DNA of 64,000 nucleotides from Sulfitobacter alexandrii (GTDB lineage: Bacteria; Pseudomonadota; Alphaproteobacteria; Rhodobacterales; Rhodobacteraceae). Each line of letters starts with the position of its first letter. Position 1 is the stretch's first letter. The stretch spans positions 3,410,001 through 3,474,000 of the forward strand of contig NZ_CP018076.1 in assembly GCF_001886735.1 (NCBI RefSeq), read 5' to 3'. The notes under the pieces were generated by a model. It saw only the letters and a list, made by a program, of their open reading frames with translations. It ran no database searches and was not told the origin of the DNA. Both the position numbers and the translations under genes were made by a program. Shown here one piece after another: positions 26,895-36,525 of this stretch.

Positions 26895-27502
26895 GTGCTG
26901 AACATCCGCTTGATCCCGGCGGCGATGTCGGGCTTGGCGGCCACCGTGTCCGCGACGATCATGCGGGCGTGATCCATGAGCGCCTCCGCGTCGATGATCC
27001 GGTCGATCAGGCCAAAGGCAAGCGCTTCGTCCGCGGTGATCTTCTGCCCTCCCATCAGGATCAGCTTGGTCCGGGCAGGTCCGATCAGCGCGGCCATGCG
27101 GGCGGGATCGGAGGGTTGCGGCAGGAAGCCGAGCTTCATCACCGGGTAGAAGAACTTTGCCGTCGGCACGGCGATCCGGATGTCGCAGGCCAGCGCCATT
27201 CCCATCGCGCCGCCCGCCAGCGTTCCGTTCAGGGCCGCGACGGTCAGGCCCGGAAGGCCCGCGATCGCACCCGAAAGCCGCTCCCAGACGTCGGAGGTGG
27301 CGAGCCCCGCGCGGGCGGCTTCGAGGTCGGCACCGGCGCTGAACACGCGCCCCTTGCCCGTCAGGATCACGGCCCGCGCCTCTTGTGCGGCCTCCATCAC
27401 CTCGGCGAGCTCGGTCAGCATCGCATGGGTCAGCGAATTCGCCTTTTCGGGGCGGTCGATGGTGACAGTCCAGATGTCGTCGGAGCGGTCACAGGAAATC
27501 AT
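26891..27502 (-). CDS. enoyl-CoA hydratase/isomerase (crotonase) family protein, catalytic Glu residues absent
   Basis: A 203-residue crotonase-fold protein, short for the family (usually about 255), with a reduced C-terminus. The oxyanion-hole segments are present (FSAGADLEAARAG and LAGGAMGMALACDIRIAV). The two catalytic glutamates of classical enoyl-CoA hydratase are missing: the GGGCE position reads GGAMG and the QPE position reads YPV (KFFYPVMKLGFLP). It may be an isomerase, hydrolase or binding protein for an acyl-CoA. ATG 27502 overlaps the SDR stop (ATGA), so it is coupled downstream of the SDR. Confidence 0.85.
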   Translation of the reverse strand: MISCDRSDDIWTVTIDRPEKANSLTHAMLTELAEVMEAAQEARAVILTGKGRVFSAGADLEAARAGLATSDVWERLSGAIAGLPGLTVAALNGTLAGGAMGMALACDIRIAVPTAKFFYPVMKLGFLPQPSDPARMAALIGPARTKLILMGGQKITADEALAFGLIDRIIDAEALMDHARMIVADTVAAKPDIAAGIKRMFST

Positions 27503-28248
27503 GCGAGGCCCACCGCACCGCGAATTTCGTCGTCCCGCAGCGATATTTCGCCGCCCTTGAAGCGGTCGGCATCGGGGCCGCACATCCACAGAAGGCACTT
27601 GGCGGGCCAGTCCGGCGGAATGTGGTCCGACCAGTCGAGCCTGCTCACCGGGTTGATACCCGACGCCTTGATCTCGCGCTGCATCTGGGTCGCGACGGTG
27701 CCCGGCGACAGGCCGATGGCGCGGATCCCGTGCTGTGCCTCCTCGGTGTCGAGGCAGCGGTTCAGCATGTTCACGGCGGCCTTGGATGCGCAGTAGTGGC
27801 TCCAGCCTTCGATCGCGTTGTGCGCGGCCCCGGAAGAGATGGTCAGCACCGATCCGCCGCCGGTTTCGCGCATGATCGGCAGCACGGCGTGGATGCAGTT
27901 GAAGACGCCCTTGAGATTGATGTCGATCACCTGGCCCCAGTCATCGGGATCGGCTTCCGCCAGATGCGAGATCGGCTCGATCACGCCCGCGTTGTTGACG
28001 AGCACATCGAGCCCGCCGAAGGCGCTCTGTGTCGTGGCCACGGCCGACGATACCTCGCCGTAGCGCGCCACGTTGCAGGGGATCGCGATGGCCTTTTCGC
28101 CGATTTCCCCGACGAGGTCGGCAAGGGCATCCTGCGACCGGGCGAGCAGCGCGACGTTCGCCCCCGCCGCGGCGAAGACACGCGCGCTCTCGGCCCCGAT
28201 GCCCCGGCTGGCACCCGTGATCATCACTGTCTTCCCGGTCATGTCCAT
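27499..28248 (-). CDS. SDR family NAD(P)-dependent oxidoreductase
   Basis: A 249-residue classical short-chain dehydrogenase. It has the cofactor motif TGASRGIGAES, LVNNAGVIEP, the catalytic Ser in LTISSGAAHN and the YCASK dyad. LSPGTVATQMQ follows as usual. ATG at 28246-28248 has AAGGAG seven bases upstream; the much longer open frame (to 28521) overlaps the divergent promoter and is not used. It is coupled to the crotonase gene by ATGA, hinting that both act on one acyl or hydroxyacyl substrate. Confidence 0.93.
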   Translation of the reverse strand: MDMTGKTVMITGASRGIGAESARVFAAAGANVALLARSQDALADLVGEIGEKAIAIPCNVARYGEVSSAVATTQSAFGGLDVLVNNAGVIEPISHLAEADPDDWGQVIDINLKGVFNCIHAVLPIMRETGGGSVLTISSGAAHNAIEGWSHYCASKAAVNMLNRCLDTEEAQHGIRAIGLSPGTVATQMQREIKASGINPVSRLDWSDHIPPDWPAKCLLWMCGPDADRFKGGEISLRDDEIRGAVGLA

Positions 28249-28396
28249 GAAATCGCTCCTTGGTTCGGGGGATGTTTTGCATAGCGTCCGTGCCCTGTGG
28301 TAAAGCTGTGAAATGGGATGGTCCAGCCCCGACGACCCTTGACCCCGCGCGCCCGTTGTCGGAGGCTCCGGCCAGATTTGCGATAAGGATATTCTC

Positions 28397-29923
28397 ATGT
28401 TTCGTATGAATTCAGCCTCCCTCGGCTTCGCAGTGCCTGCGATGCTTCTGTCCACCGCGGCCTGGGCCGACCTTACGCCGACGCAGGTCTGGGGAGATTG
28501 GCGGCAGTACATGGAGAACATGGGCTACGGCATCACCGCCACCGAGAACGACGCGGGGGGCACGCTGACGGTCAGCGACCTCGCGCTGGACATGCCCATG
28601 CCCGAAGAGGGCGGCGCCGTCTCGATGAACATCGGCACCCTCGAGTTCAGGGGCAACGGCGACGGCACCGTGGCCATCGTGATGCCGGACACGCTTCCCA
28701 TGTCGATTTCCGCCACAGGCACGGAGACCGACCCCGGTTTCACCATGAACATGGATTACGCGCAGACCGATCACAGCATCGTCGTCAGCGGGAGCCCCGA
28801 AAACATGACCTATGCCTACGACGCGGGCACCGTCGGGCTGAAGCTGAAGGAGCTCATCGTCGACGGGCAGAGCTACGGCGCGGAGAACGCAAGGATCGAC
28901 GTGGTCGCCAACGACTTCACCAGCCGGACGACGATGACGATCGGTGACACCAGGGGCTACGAGCAGACCGGCCAGATCGGCGGCGTCACCTATGATGTGT
29001 TCGTCCACAACCCCGAGCAGAGCGGCCAGCTTTCCTTCAAGGGCAGTATGTCGGACCTGACGCTCGAAGGGAACGGGACCATCCCGCTGACCACCGTGGA
29101 TGCGGCGGACATGGCGGCGATGATCGCCGCGGGGTTCGACATGTCGGGGACCATCACCTACGGGTCGGGCAACACCGGGATCAATTTCGTGGACGAGGAG
29201 CAAGGCGATTTCTCGGCCGCGACGTCTTCGCAGGGTGGCGAACTGAGCGTGGCGATGGGCCCCGAGGGCCTGGCCTATGCCGGTTCCCAGAAGGACACGG
29301 AGATGAACCTGAAGGTGGCGGAACTGCCCTTCCCCATCGACATCAGCATGGCCCGGACGGGATTCAAACTGGAAGCGCCCGTGGTAAAGTCGGACGAAGC
29401 ACAGGATTTCGCCTTTGGCATCACGCTCGGCGATTTCGTCATGTCGGACATGATCTGGGGTATCTTCGATCCGACGGGTCAATTGCCCCGCGATCCCGCG
29501 ACGGTCGAGCTGGACCTGAGCGGTCAGGCGAAACTGCTGGTCGACTACATGGCCGCCGACGCGGCGACGCAGATGGCCGGCCCTCCGGGCGAGGTCGAGG
29601 CGCTGAGCGTCAACAAGCTTCTGGTGGATGCCGCCGGTGCGCGGCTTGAAGGCCAAGGCGATGTGACCTTCGACAATTCGGACATGACGACCATGCCCGG
29701 CATGCCCAAGCCCGTGGGCGCGATCGATCTGTCTCTCGAGGGCGGCAACGGCCTTCTTGAGAAGCTGGTGGCCATGGGACTGCTCCCGCAGGAGCAGGCG
29801 ATGGGCGCGCGGATGATGATGGGACTGTTCGCGGTGCCGGGAAGCGAGCCCGATACGCTCACATCGAAGATCGAGTTCACCGAAGACGGACAAGTGCTGG
29901 CGAACGGTCAACGCATCAAGTGA
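28397..29923 (+). CDS. DUF2125 domain-containing secreted protein
   Basis: A 508-residue exported protein. The signal peptide (NSASLGFAVPAMLLSTAAWA) is followed by the DUF2125 body. The sequence is rich in Gly, Asp, Met and Thr, with many short alternating beta-strand segments, such as TGQIGGVTYDVFVHNPEQSG and GALDLSLEG-like repeats. It resembles long periplasmic beta-rich proteins. The family is restricted largely to Alphaproteobacteria and has no known function. It is monocistronic, divergent from the SDR gene, and ends at a strong hairpin. Confidence 0.85.
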   Translation: MFRMNSASLGFAVPAMLLSTAAWADLTPTQVWGDWRQYMENMGYGITATENDAGGTLTVSDLALDMPMPEEGGAVSMNIGTLEFRGNGDGTVAIVMPDTLPMSISATGTETDPGFTMNMDYAQTDHSIVVSGSPENMTYAYDAGTVGLKLKELIVDGQSYGAENARIDVVANDFTSRTTMTIGDTRGYEQTGQIGGVTYDVFVHNPEQSGQLSFKGSMSDLTLEGNGTIPLTTVDAADMAAMIAAGFDMSGTITYGSGNTGINFVDEEQGDFSAATSSQGGELSVAMGPEGLAYAGSQKDTEMNLKVAELPFPIDISMARTGFKLEAPVVKSDEAQDFAFGITLGDFVMSDMIWGIFDPTGQLPRDPATVELDLSGQAKLLVDYMAADAATQMAGPPGEVEALSVNKLLVDAAGARLEGQGDVTFDNSDMTTMPGMPKPVGAIDLSLEGGNGLLEKLVAMGLLPQEQAMGARMMMGLFAVPGSEPDTLTSKIEFTEDGQVLANGQRIK

Positions 29924-29942
29924 TGCGATCCGCGAGATCTGC

Positions 29943-29972
29943 AGAGGGGCGCGGCCTGGGCCGCGCCCCTCT
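29943..29972 (+). terminator. strong hairpin terminator after DUF2125 gene
   Basis: A 13-bp perfect stem AGAGGGGCGCGGC / GCCGCGCCCCTCT with CTGG loop, 19 bp after the stop at 29923. The tail GTCGTTGC is only weakly U-rich. Confidence 0.75.
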
Positions 29973-30078
29973 GTCGTTGCGGCCCGTTCCTTGCAGGCGC
30001 GGCGTTGGGTCGGTGGCGCCCTTGCTCTCGACGGCGTAGGGCATTACCTCTGCGCGGACCCCGATTGGAGCCTGCCAC

Positions 30079-31425
30079 ATGTCACAGCCACTCGACGCGC
30101 TGACCGGATCGCTATTGCTTGCCGCGGAAAAGGCCGGTGCCGACGCTGCGGATGCCAAGGCCGTGCGGGCCACCTCCGTGTCGGTCGATGTGCGCGGCGG
30201 CACGCTCGAACAGGCAGAACGGTCCGAGGGAACGGACATCGGCCTGCGCGTTTTCATCGGCAGGCGCACCGCCACGGTTTCGGCCTCGGACACCTCGGAA
30301 CGGACGATTGCCGAGATGGCGGAGCGGGCGGTCGCCATGGCGCGGGAAGCGCCGGAAGACCCCTACGCCGGGCTTGCGGAGCCTGAGCAATTGGCGCGGA
30401 ACTGGGATGCCGAAGCCTTGGAACTGGTCGATCCCGCCGCGGAACCCTCCCCCGAAGACCTGCAGAACGATGCCGCCGCGACCGAAGCCGCCGCACTGGC
30501 GGTAAAAGGGGTAAGCCAGGTGCAGTCCGCATCCGCGGGATACAGCGCGCAGCAGATCTTCTTTGCCGCCACGAACGGGTTCGGGGGCGGTTTCGGCCGG
30601 ACCAATCGGGGACTGTCGTGCGTGGCCATCGCGGGCAGCGGCACGGGGATGGAGCGCGACTACGACGGTGACAACCGCATCTTCCAGTCGGACCTGAGGG
30701 ATGCAGGTGAGATCGGCCGCACCGCCGCCGAGCGGGCACTGGCCCGGCTGAATGCCCGCAAGCCGCCCACCGGCACCTATCCGGTCCTGTTCGACGAACG
30801 GATCGCCTCTTCGTTGATCGGCCATCTCCTTGGTGCGGTGAACGGCAACGCCATCGCACGCGGCGCGTCTTTCCTGCGCCACGCGCTCGGGGAGTCCGTG
30901 CTGCCGGATCACCTGTCGCTGATCGAGGATCCGCACCGCAAGCGCGTCGGCGGCTCGCGTCCCTTCGACGGCGAGGGCCTGCCGACGCAGCGCCGCGCGA
31001 TCGTCGAGAATGGCGTTCTCAAGGGCTGGACGCTGGACCTTGCGAACGCCCGAAAGCTGGGGATGGCGCCCACGGGAAATGCGGGCCGGGGCACGTCCTC
31101 AGGGCCGTCGCCCACCACCTTCAACGTCGCGCTGACGCAGGGAGACGCCAGCCGCGAAGACCTGATCCGCGACATGGGCACCGGGCTGATCGTCACATCG
31201 ATGATCGGATCGACCATCAACCCGAACACGGGGGACTATTCCCGCGGGGCGAGCGGCCTGTGGGTCGAGAACGGCGAGATCACCCATGCCATCAACGAAT
31301 GCACCATCGCGGGCAACCTGCGCGAGATGCTGCGCGCGATCGTCCCCGCGAACGACGCCCGGCCCCACCTGAGCCGCGTGGTGCCTTCGCTGCTCGTGCC
31401 GGGAATGACCCTTGCCGGCGCATGA
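30079..31425 (+). CDS. pmbA: TldD/PmbA family protein (TldE-like)
   Basis: A 448-residue TldE/PmbA homologue. TldD-TldE is a protease that matures peptides such as microcin B17 and clears unfolded peptides; TldE is the subunit lacking the HExxxH metal site, which is absent here. The C-terminal half has NPNTGDYSRGASGLWVENGE and TIAGNLREMLRAI, typical of the family. It heads a conserved Rhodobacteraceae envelope cluster, overlapping the next gene by 14 bp. Confidence 0.92.
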   Translation: MSQPLDALTGSLLLAAEKAGADAADAKAVRATSVSVDVRGGTLEQAERSEGTDIGLRVFIGRRTATVSASDTSERTIAEMAERAVAMAREAPEDPYAGLAEPEQLARNWDAEALELVDPAAEPSPEDLQNDAAATEAAALAVKGVSQVQSASAGYSAQQIFFAATNGFGGGFGRTNRGLSCVAIAGSGTGMERDYDGDNRIFQSDLRDAGEIGRTAAERALARLNARKPPTGTYPVLFDERIASSLIGHLLGAVNGNAIARGASFLRHALGESVLPDHLSLIEDPHRKRVGGSRPFDGEGLPTQRRAIVENGVLKGWTLDLANARKLGMAPTGNAGRGTSSGPSPTTFNVALTQGDASREDLIRDMGTGLIVTSMIGSTINPNTGDYSRGASGLWVENGEITHAINECTIAGNLREMLRAIVPANDARPHLSRVVPSLLVPGMTLAGA

Positions 31426-32188
31426 TCTGCCTCTGCTGATCGACGCCGCCCGCGTTGCCGGGCGGGTCGCGACAGGCTTTGCCGGCAAGACCGCGCGCCG
31501 GTGGGACAAGCCCGACGACGCCGGCCCGGTGACCGAGGCCGACCTGGCGGTGAACGATGTCCTGCAGACCACCCTGCGCCTTGCCCGCCCCGATTACGGC
31601 TGGCTGTCCGAAGAGACCGAGGACAACGCACAGCGACTGGGCAAGGAAAGCGTCTTCATCATCGACCCGATCGACGGCACGCGCAGTTTCGTCGAAGGCT
31701 CCAATACCTGGGCACATTCGCTTGCGGTGGCCGATGGTGGCGAAATCACCGCGGCGGTTGTTTTCCTGCCCATGCGCGACAAGCTCTATGCCGCCGCCAA
31801 GGGGCAGGGTGCCACGCTCAACGGCGCAACCCTGCGCGCGGCCCGGCAGCCGGACCTGTCACAAACCACGGTGCTGGCTGCGAAACCGGCGCTGATGGAT
31901 CACCTGTGGCATTCCGGCAGCGCGCCGACGTTCAAGCGCAGCTACCGGCCTTCGCTGGCTTACCGTCTCGCGCTGGTTGGCGAAGGGCGTTTCGACGCGA
32001 TGCTCACCCTGCGCCGCAGCTGGGAATGGGACATCGCCGCTGGCGCGCTGATCGTGTCGGAGGCGGGTGGCGTCTGCTCGGACCAGAAGGGCGCACCGCT
32101 GGTCTTCAACAACGCGGACCCGCGCCTGAACGGCGTGGTGGCGGGAGGCGGGCCGACCCAGGCTGCGCTGATCGCCGCCCTTGCCTGA
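31412..32188 (+). CDS. inositol monophosphatase family / 3'(2'),5'-bisphosphate nucleotidase CysQ-like
   Basis: A 258-residue Li-sensitive phosphatase. Metal-binding motifs are intact: LSEETED (Glu-Glu), DPIDGTRSFVEG, and WEWDIAAGALIVSEAGG near the C-terminus. CysQ hydrolyses PAP produced in sulfate assimilation; a sugar or inositol phosphate substrate is equally possible. The start is TTG at 31412, overlapping the pmbA end; no ATG or GTG is available in the right place. It is in an operon with pmbA upstream and DUF4170 downstream. Confidence 0.88.
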   Translation: MPAHDLPLLIDAARVAGRVATGFAGKTARRWDKPDDAGPVTEADLAVNDVLQTTLRLARPDYGWLSEETEDNAQRLGKESVFIIDPIDGTRSFVEGSNTWAHSLAVADGGEITAAVVFLPMRDKLYAAAKGQGATLNGATLRAARQPDLSQTTVLAAKPALMDHLWHSGSAPTFKRSYRPSLAYRLALVGEGRFDAMLTLRRSWEWDIAAGALIVSEAGGVCSDQKGAPLVFNNADPRLNGVVAGGGPTQAALIAALA

Positions 32189-32239
32189 AACGCGCCATCT
32201 GGTACGACAGGAACACTCCCACGTGACAAAGGAAATCCA

Positions 32240-32482
32240 ATGACACAGCGCTTGCATCTCGTCTTTGGCGGCGAACTGGTGAAACCCACGGAAACGGCGT
32301 TCAAGAACGTCGAGGACATTCACATCGTCGGCATCTTCCCGAACTACGCCACGGCCTTCGACGCCTGGAAGAACGAGGCGCAGCGCACGGTGGACAACGC
32401 GCATATGCGCTATTTCATCGCCCATCTCCATCGTCTGCGGGACGAGGAAACACCGGCATCCCCGACCGAAGAGCTGGGCTGA
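32240..32482 (+). CDS. DUF4170 family protein
   Basis: An 80-residue cytosolic protein, MTQRLHLVFGGELVKPTE then HIVGIFPNYATAFDAWKNEAQRTVDNAHMRYFIAHLHRL, matching DUF4170. The family is found in Alphaproteobacteria next to lipid A/Kdo genes; no biochemical role is known. It has no membrane segment. It lies 8 bp before the Kdo-transferase gene, and its position here supports an envelope-linked role. Confidence 0.9.
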   Translation: MTQRLHLVFGGELVKPTETAFKNVEDIHIVGIFPNYATAFDAWKNEAQRTVDNAHMRYFIAHLHRLRDEETPASPTEELG

Positions 32483-32489
32483 CCCCGAC

Positions 32490-33716
32490 ATGAGCCGATC
32501 GCTGGGGCTTGCAGCGTACCGCGCCATGATCCGGCGCGGCGGCGGCGAGGTGGTGCCGCCGGATCAGGCCAGACCTCCGGGCGAGCTTGTCTGGATCCAC
32601 GCGGCCGAAGGCGGGAACATGCTGGCCATTCAGGATCTCGCCATGCGTCTCTGCGCCGTGAGAGCCGGTCTGAACGTCCTGATTACCCTGCCCGAGCATG
32701 AGGACACGGCGGCGCTGGCAAGGACCGAGAGCCAGGTGATCGTGCAGACCGTACCGGCGGAACACATGGCGGCGGTCAAGGCGTTTCACGCCCATTGGCA
32801 GCCGGATTGCTGCATCTGGGTCTGGGGTGCCCTGCGCCCGAACCTCGTCCTCGAGACAGGATCGCAGGGTTGCCCCCAGTTCCTGATCGACGCGGACAGC
32901 CGTGGTTTCGACCGACGCCGCGACCGGTGGCTGTCGGATCTGACATACCGGTTGCTGTCGGAGTTCGATTTCGTGCTGGCGCGGTCCGAGGCAGGGCTGC
33001 AGCGGCTTCTGACCCTCGGCTTGCCGCGCCGCAAGGTCGAGGTCACTTCGCCCCTCGTCGCCGGGGGGCAGGCGCTGCCCTGCGTCGAATCCGACCTGAC
33101 CGATCTGTCCGCCGTGATCGCCGGCAGGCCGATCTGGTTCGCGGCCCAGTTGCAGGCCAAGGAATTTCCCACGATCCTGTCGGCGCACCGGCAGGCCGTG
33201 CGCCTGTCGCACAGGCTTCTCCTCGTCCTGCAACCCGCCGACCCGGCCAAGGGCGCCGAAGCGGTGGAGCTTTCCCAGTCGCGCGGCTTTGCCACGGCAA
33301 ACTGGAGCGATGGCACCTTCCCCGACGAGACGACGCAGGTTCTGATAACCGAGGACAGCGGCGACCGGGGGCTTTTCTTCCGGCTCGCACCGGTGTCGTT
33401 CCTCGGCTCGTCCCTCGTGCAGGGCGAAAGCGGGTGCGATCCGTTCGACGCCGCGGCACTCGGGTCGGCGGTACTCTATGGTCCCAAGGTGCGGGATTTC
33501 ATGGGTTCCTACACGCGGCTGGCGGCGGCCGGGGCGGCACGGATCGTCAATGACGCGGACGCGCTCGGCACCGCCGTGTCGCGGCTGATCGCACCGGATC
33601 AGGCTGCCACCATGGCACATGCAGGTTGGGACGTGATCAGTCAGGGTGCGGCGCTGATGGACCGCGTGACCGATCTGGTGCAGGATGCGCTCGACGACAA
33701 GCTGAGGGCAGGCTGA
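32490..33716 (+). CDS. 3-deoxy-D-manno-octulosonic acid (Kdo) transferase family, divergent
   Basis: A 408-residue glycosyltransferase (GT30-like) with an N-terminal [16 protein letters not shown]. In WaaA this strand normally reads HAASVGE with a catalytic Glu, but here that position is Asn. The C-domain retains the donor-site features [14 protein letters not shown] and [23 protein letters not shown] (canonical GG.NP.EP.A replaced by SGCDPFDAA). It is probably a membrane-associated lipid A glycosyltransferase; whether it is the primary Kdo transferase is doubtful. The gene overlaps lpxK by one base. Confidence 0.82.
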   Translation: MSRSLGLAAYRAMIRRGGGEVVPPDQARPPGELVWIHAAEGGNMLAIQDLAMRLCAVRAGLNVLITLPEHEDTAALARTESQVIVQTVPAEHMAAVKAFHAHWQPDCCIWVWGALRPNLVLETGSQGCPQFLIDADSRGFDRRRDRWLSDLTYRLLSEFDFVLARSEAGLQRLLTLGLPRRKVEVTSPLVAGGQALPCVESDLTDLSAVIAGRPIWFAAQLQAKEFPTILSAHRQAVRLSHRLLLVLQPADPAKGAEAVELSQSRGFATANWSDGTFPDETTQVLITEDSGDRGLFFRLAPVSFLGSSLVQGESGCDPFDAAALGSAVLYGPKVRDFMGSYTRLAAAGAARIVNDADALGTAVSRLIAPDQAATMAHAGWDVISQGAALMDRVTDLVQDALDDKLRAG

Positions 33717-34705
33717 TGCGCGCACCGGGCTTCTGGCACAGGGCGCGGCCCGACTGGCGCGCGCGGCTGTTGCAACCGCTGGGCGGCCTCTACGCCCGCG
33801 CGACGGCGCGTCGCCTGGCGCGAGGTGACCGTGCGAAGCTCTCGATCCCGGTCGTTTGTGTCGGCAACATCAACGCGGGAGGCACGGGCAAGACGCCGAC
33901 CGTCATGGCGGTGGTCGAACGGCTGAGGGACCGGTTTCACACGCCGCATGTCGTCTCGCGGGGATACGGCGGTACGCTGGAGGGACCGGTCCGGGTGGAC
34001 CCTGCCCGACACACTGCCGCACAGGTTGGAGACGAACCGCTGCTGCTGGCCGCCTTCGCCGAAGTCTGGGTCGCGCGCGACCGTGCCGCGGGTGCGCGGG
34101 CAGCGGTCGCGGACGGGGCCAGCGTGGTCGTCCTCGACGACGGTTTTCAGAATCCGGCCCTGCACCACGACCTCGCCATCGTGGTGGTCGATGCGGAGAA
34201 GGGCTTTGGCAACGGCCTCTGCCTGCCCGCCGGCCCGCTGCGGGAACCGGTGGCCACCGGTCTGCGGCGCGCCGACTTGCTGCTGTCGATCGGGGATGAC
34301 GCCGCGCAGGCGCGGTTCACCCCCCCATCCCTGCCCGCCGATGTGCCGCATGTGCGCGCCACCCTCGCACCCTTGCAGACCGGGATGAGCTGGGACGACA
34401 CGACCGCGCTTGCCTTTGCCGGGATCGGGCATCCGGAGAAGTTCTTTGCCACGCTGAGAGGCCTGGGGGCGACCCTTGTGCATGCCGAGGCGCTTGACGA
34501 TCACCAGCCTCTGACATCCGCCCTGATGACCCGGCTGGAAGCAGACGCCGCGGCCCGCGGCGCACAGCTGGTAACCACGGAAAAGGACGCGGTCAGGCTG
34601 CCGGCTGCCTTCCGGAGCAAGGTCATCACCCTGCCCGTGCGTCTTCGGATGGCAGAGGACAACGCGCTCTTCTCGGCGCTCGACGCGCTGCCGAGACCGG
34701 ACTGA
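33716..34705 (+). CDS. lpxK: tetraacyldisaccharide 4'-kinase
   Basis: A 329-residue LpxK that phosphorylates the lipid A precursor at 4' on the inner membrane. An N-terminal amphipathic or membrane-associating helix is followed by [20 protein letters not shown] (Walker A) and the [19 protein letters not shown]alker B-like Asp pair. ATG at 33716 shares its A with the waaA-like TGA (TGATG). Last gene of the pmbA-cysQ-DUF4170-Kdo transferase-lpxK run. Confidence 0.93.
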   Translation: MRAPGFWHRARPDWRARLLQPLGGLYARATARRLARGDRAKLSIPVVCVGNINAGGTGKTPTVMAVVERLRDRFHTPHVVSRGYGGTLEGPVRVDPARHTAAQVGDEPLLLAAFAEVWVARDRAAGARAAVADGASVVVLDDGFQNPALHHDLAIVVVDAEKGFGNGLCLPAGPLREPVATGLRRADLLLSIGDDAAQARFTPPSLPADVPHVRATLAPLQTGMSWDDTTALAFAGIGHPEKFFATLRGLGATLVHAEALDDHQPLTSALMTRLEADAAARGAQLVTTEKDAVRLPAAFRSKVITLPVRLRMAEDNALFSALDALPRPD

Positions 34706-34721
34706 CAGGCCCTGATCCTCT

Positions 34722-35834
34722 TCAGTTGTCCTCGCCCAGTTTGGGGGCGGGACGGTGCAACGCGAGCGTAGCGTCCGAAAATTTGAAGGGAGACCGCAGG
34801 CCGGGCACCCCGTCCAGTTCGATCTGCATGCCGCGTGCCACGACCTGAGGGTCCGCCATCACGTCCGAAAGATCATTGATCGGGCCGGCGGGCACGTTGT
34901 TCGCCTCGCAGGCCGCGAGAAGGTCGTCACGGCTGCGCTGGCGGGTGGCCCCATTCAGGCGGCGGATCATCTCGGGCCGGTTGGCGACCCGATCGGCATT
35001 CTTGGCGTAGTCCGGCGACTCCGCCATGTCGTCCAGCCCCAGCAACCGGCACAGGCGCTGGTATTGCCCATCGTTGCCGGTGGCGATGATGATATGCCCG
35101 TCGGAACACTCGAACACCTCGTAGGGCGTCAGGTTGGGATGCGCGTTGCCCATGCGACCCGGCGGCTTGCCCGTGGTGAGGTAGTTCATCGCCTGATTGC
35201 CCATGATCGACACGGCGCAATCCAGAAGCGCCATGTCGATGTGCTGCCCCTTGCCGGTGCGACCGCGCTGATGGACGGCGGCGAGGATTGCAGTGGTCGC
35301 GTAGATGCCGGTGAAGATGTCGGTGATCGCCATGCCCGATTTCTGCGGCTGACGGTCGGGTTCACCGGTGATGGACATCAGGCCCGACATGCCCTGGATG
35401 ATGAAGTCGTATCCGGCACGGTGCGCGTAGGGACCGGTATGGCCGAAACCGGTGATCGAACAATAGATCAGGTGCGGGAATTCGGCCTGCAAACTGGCGT
35501 AGTCCAGGCCGTACTTTGCCAGACCGCCGGTCTTGAAGTTCTCGATCAGGATATCGGCATCCGCCAGCAAAGCCTTTACCTTCGCCACACCTTCCTCGGT
35601 ACGGAAATCGACGGTGATCGACGCCTTGCCGCGGTTGGTGGAGTGGAAATAGCTGGCTGACTGGTCCTCGTCCCGCGTGACGAAGGGTGGGCCCCACTGG
35701 CGCGTGTCATCGCCGGCGGGGCTTTCGACCTTGATGACCTCGCAGCCGAGATCGGAAAGGGTCTGACCGGCCCAGGGCCCGGCCAGGACCCTGGCCAGTT
35801 CGACGACCTTCAGACCTGCAAGGGGTGCCTCCAT
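34722..35834 (-). CDS. CaiB/BaiF family (class III) CoA-transferase
   Basis: A 370-residue class III CoA-transferase moving CoA between carboxylic acids. It has the N-terminal GLKVVELARVLAGPWAGQTLSDLG motif, FHSTNRGKASITVDF, the catalytic Asp region SGMAITDIFTGIYA, and GRTGKGQHIDMALLD. It is somewhat short compared with the usual 390-430. The carboxylate pair is unknown. It begins one base inside the dsbA-like stop (TGATG), so the two genes are coupled even though their functions look unrelated. Confidence 0.92.
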   Translation of the reverse strand: MEAPLAGLKVVELARVLAGPWAGQTLSDLGCEVIKVESPAGDDTRQWGPPFVTRDEDQSASYFHSTNRGKASITVDFRTEEGVAKVKALLADADILIENFKTGGLAKYGLDYASLQAEFPHLIYCSITGFGHTGPYAHRAGYDFIIQGMSGLMSITGEPDRQPQKSGMAITDIFTGIYATTAILAAVHQRGRTGKGQHIDMALLDCAVSIMGNQAMNYLTTGKPPGRMGNAHPNLTPYEVFECSDGHIIIATGNDGQYQRLCRLLGLDDMAESPDYAKNADRVANRPEMIRRLNGATRQRSRDDLLAACEANNVPAGPINDLSDVMADPQVVARGMQIELDGVPGLRSPFKFSDATLALHRPAPKLGEDN

Positions 35835-36505
35835 CAGCCTTCGAGCTCTGCGTCGATCAGCGCCTTGAAGTCTGCATAGGGCATGTTCGACTGCTTGGTG
35901 CCGTTGATGATGAAGCTCGGGGTCGAGGTCACGTCGTCCCCTTCACGGTTCTTGGTTTCCCATGCGACGAGGGTCTGTGCCTTGTCCGCGTCCTGCAGGC
36001 AGGCGTTCAGGGTCTCGTTGTCCATCCCGGCCAGACGTCCGATCTTGCGCAGTCCCTCGACGATGGCGGTGGGTTCTCCCGCGCGGGCCCATTCGGATTG
36101 CCCCTTGTAGATCAGGTCGGCGATACCGAAGAACTTCTCTTGCCCGCCGCAGCGGGCGACCATCGACGCCCAGAGACCGGGACGGTCGAAATAGACCTCG
36201 CGGTAGATCATCCTGACCTTGCCGGTGTCGATGTATTCGGACTTGAGCTGCTTGAAGGGGCCCTGGTGGAAAGCCGCACAATGCGGACAGGTGAACGACG
36301 CGTATTCGATGATGGTCACGGGTGCATTCTCATCGCCCAGCGCCATTTCCTGAATGGATGACGTGTCGACATCAGCATCCGTCGATTGCGCGTTGGCCGC
36401 CCCGACGATGACGGTGGAGCCGGGCTGCGACAGGTTGCTTGTCAGGGCCCAGCCGCCGAGGCCGGCGACGGCGAAACCGCCCAGAATCAGATTTCTACGT
36501 TTCAT
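35834..36505 (-). CDS. DsbA family thiol:disulfide oxidoreductase (exported)
   Basis: A 223-residue thioredoxin-fold protein with an N-terminal export signal starting KRRNLILGGFAVAGLGGW, which has a weak twin-arginine look. The active-site motif is SFTCPHCAAFH (CPHC) and the cis-Pro loop is STPSFIINGTK. The fold resembles the DsbA/BdbD group that oxidises cysteines in the periplasm. It has no adjacent dsbB. It is coupled to the downstream CoA-transferase by a one-base overlap. Confidence 0.92.
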   Translation of the reverse strand: MKRRNLILGGFAVAGLGGWALTSNLSQPGSTVIVGAANAQSTDADVDTSSIQEMALGDENAPVTIIEYASFTCPHCAAFHQGPFKQLKSEYIDTGKVRMIYREVYFDRPGLWASMVARCGGQEKFFGIADLIYKGQSEWARAGEPTAIVEGLRKIGRLAGMDNETLNACLQDADKAQTLVAWETKNREGDDVTSTPSFIINGTKQSNMPYADFKALIDAELEG

Positions 36506-36525
36506 GTGGTATTCCTTTGCTGCTG

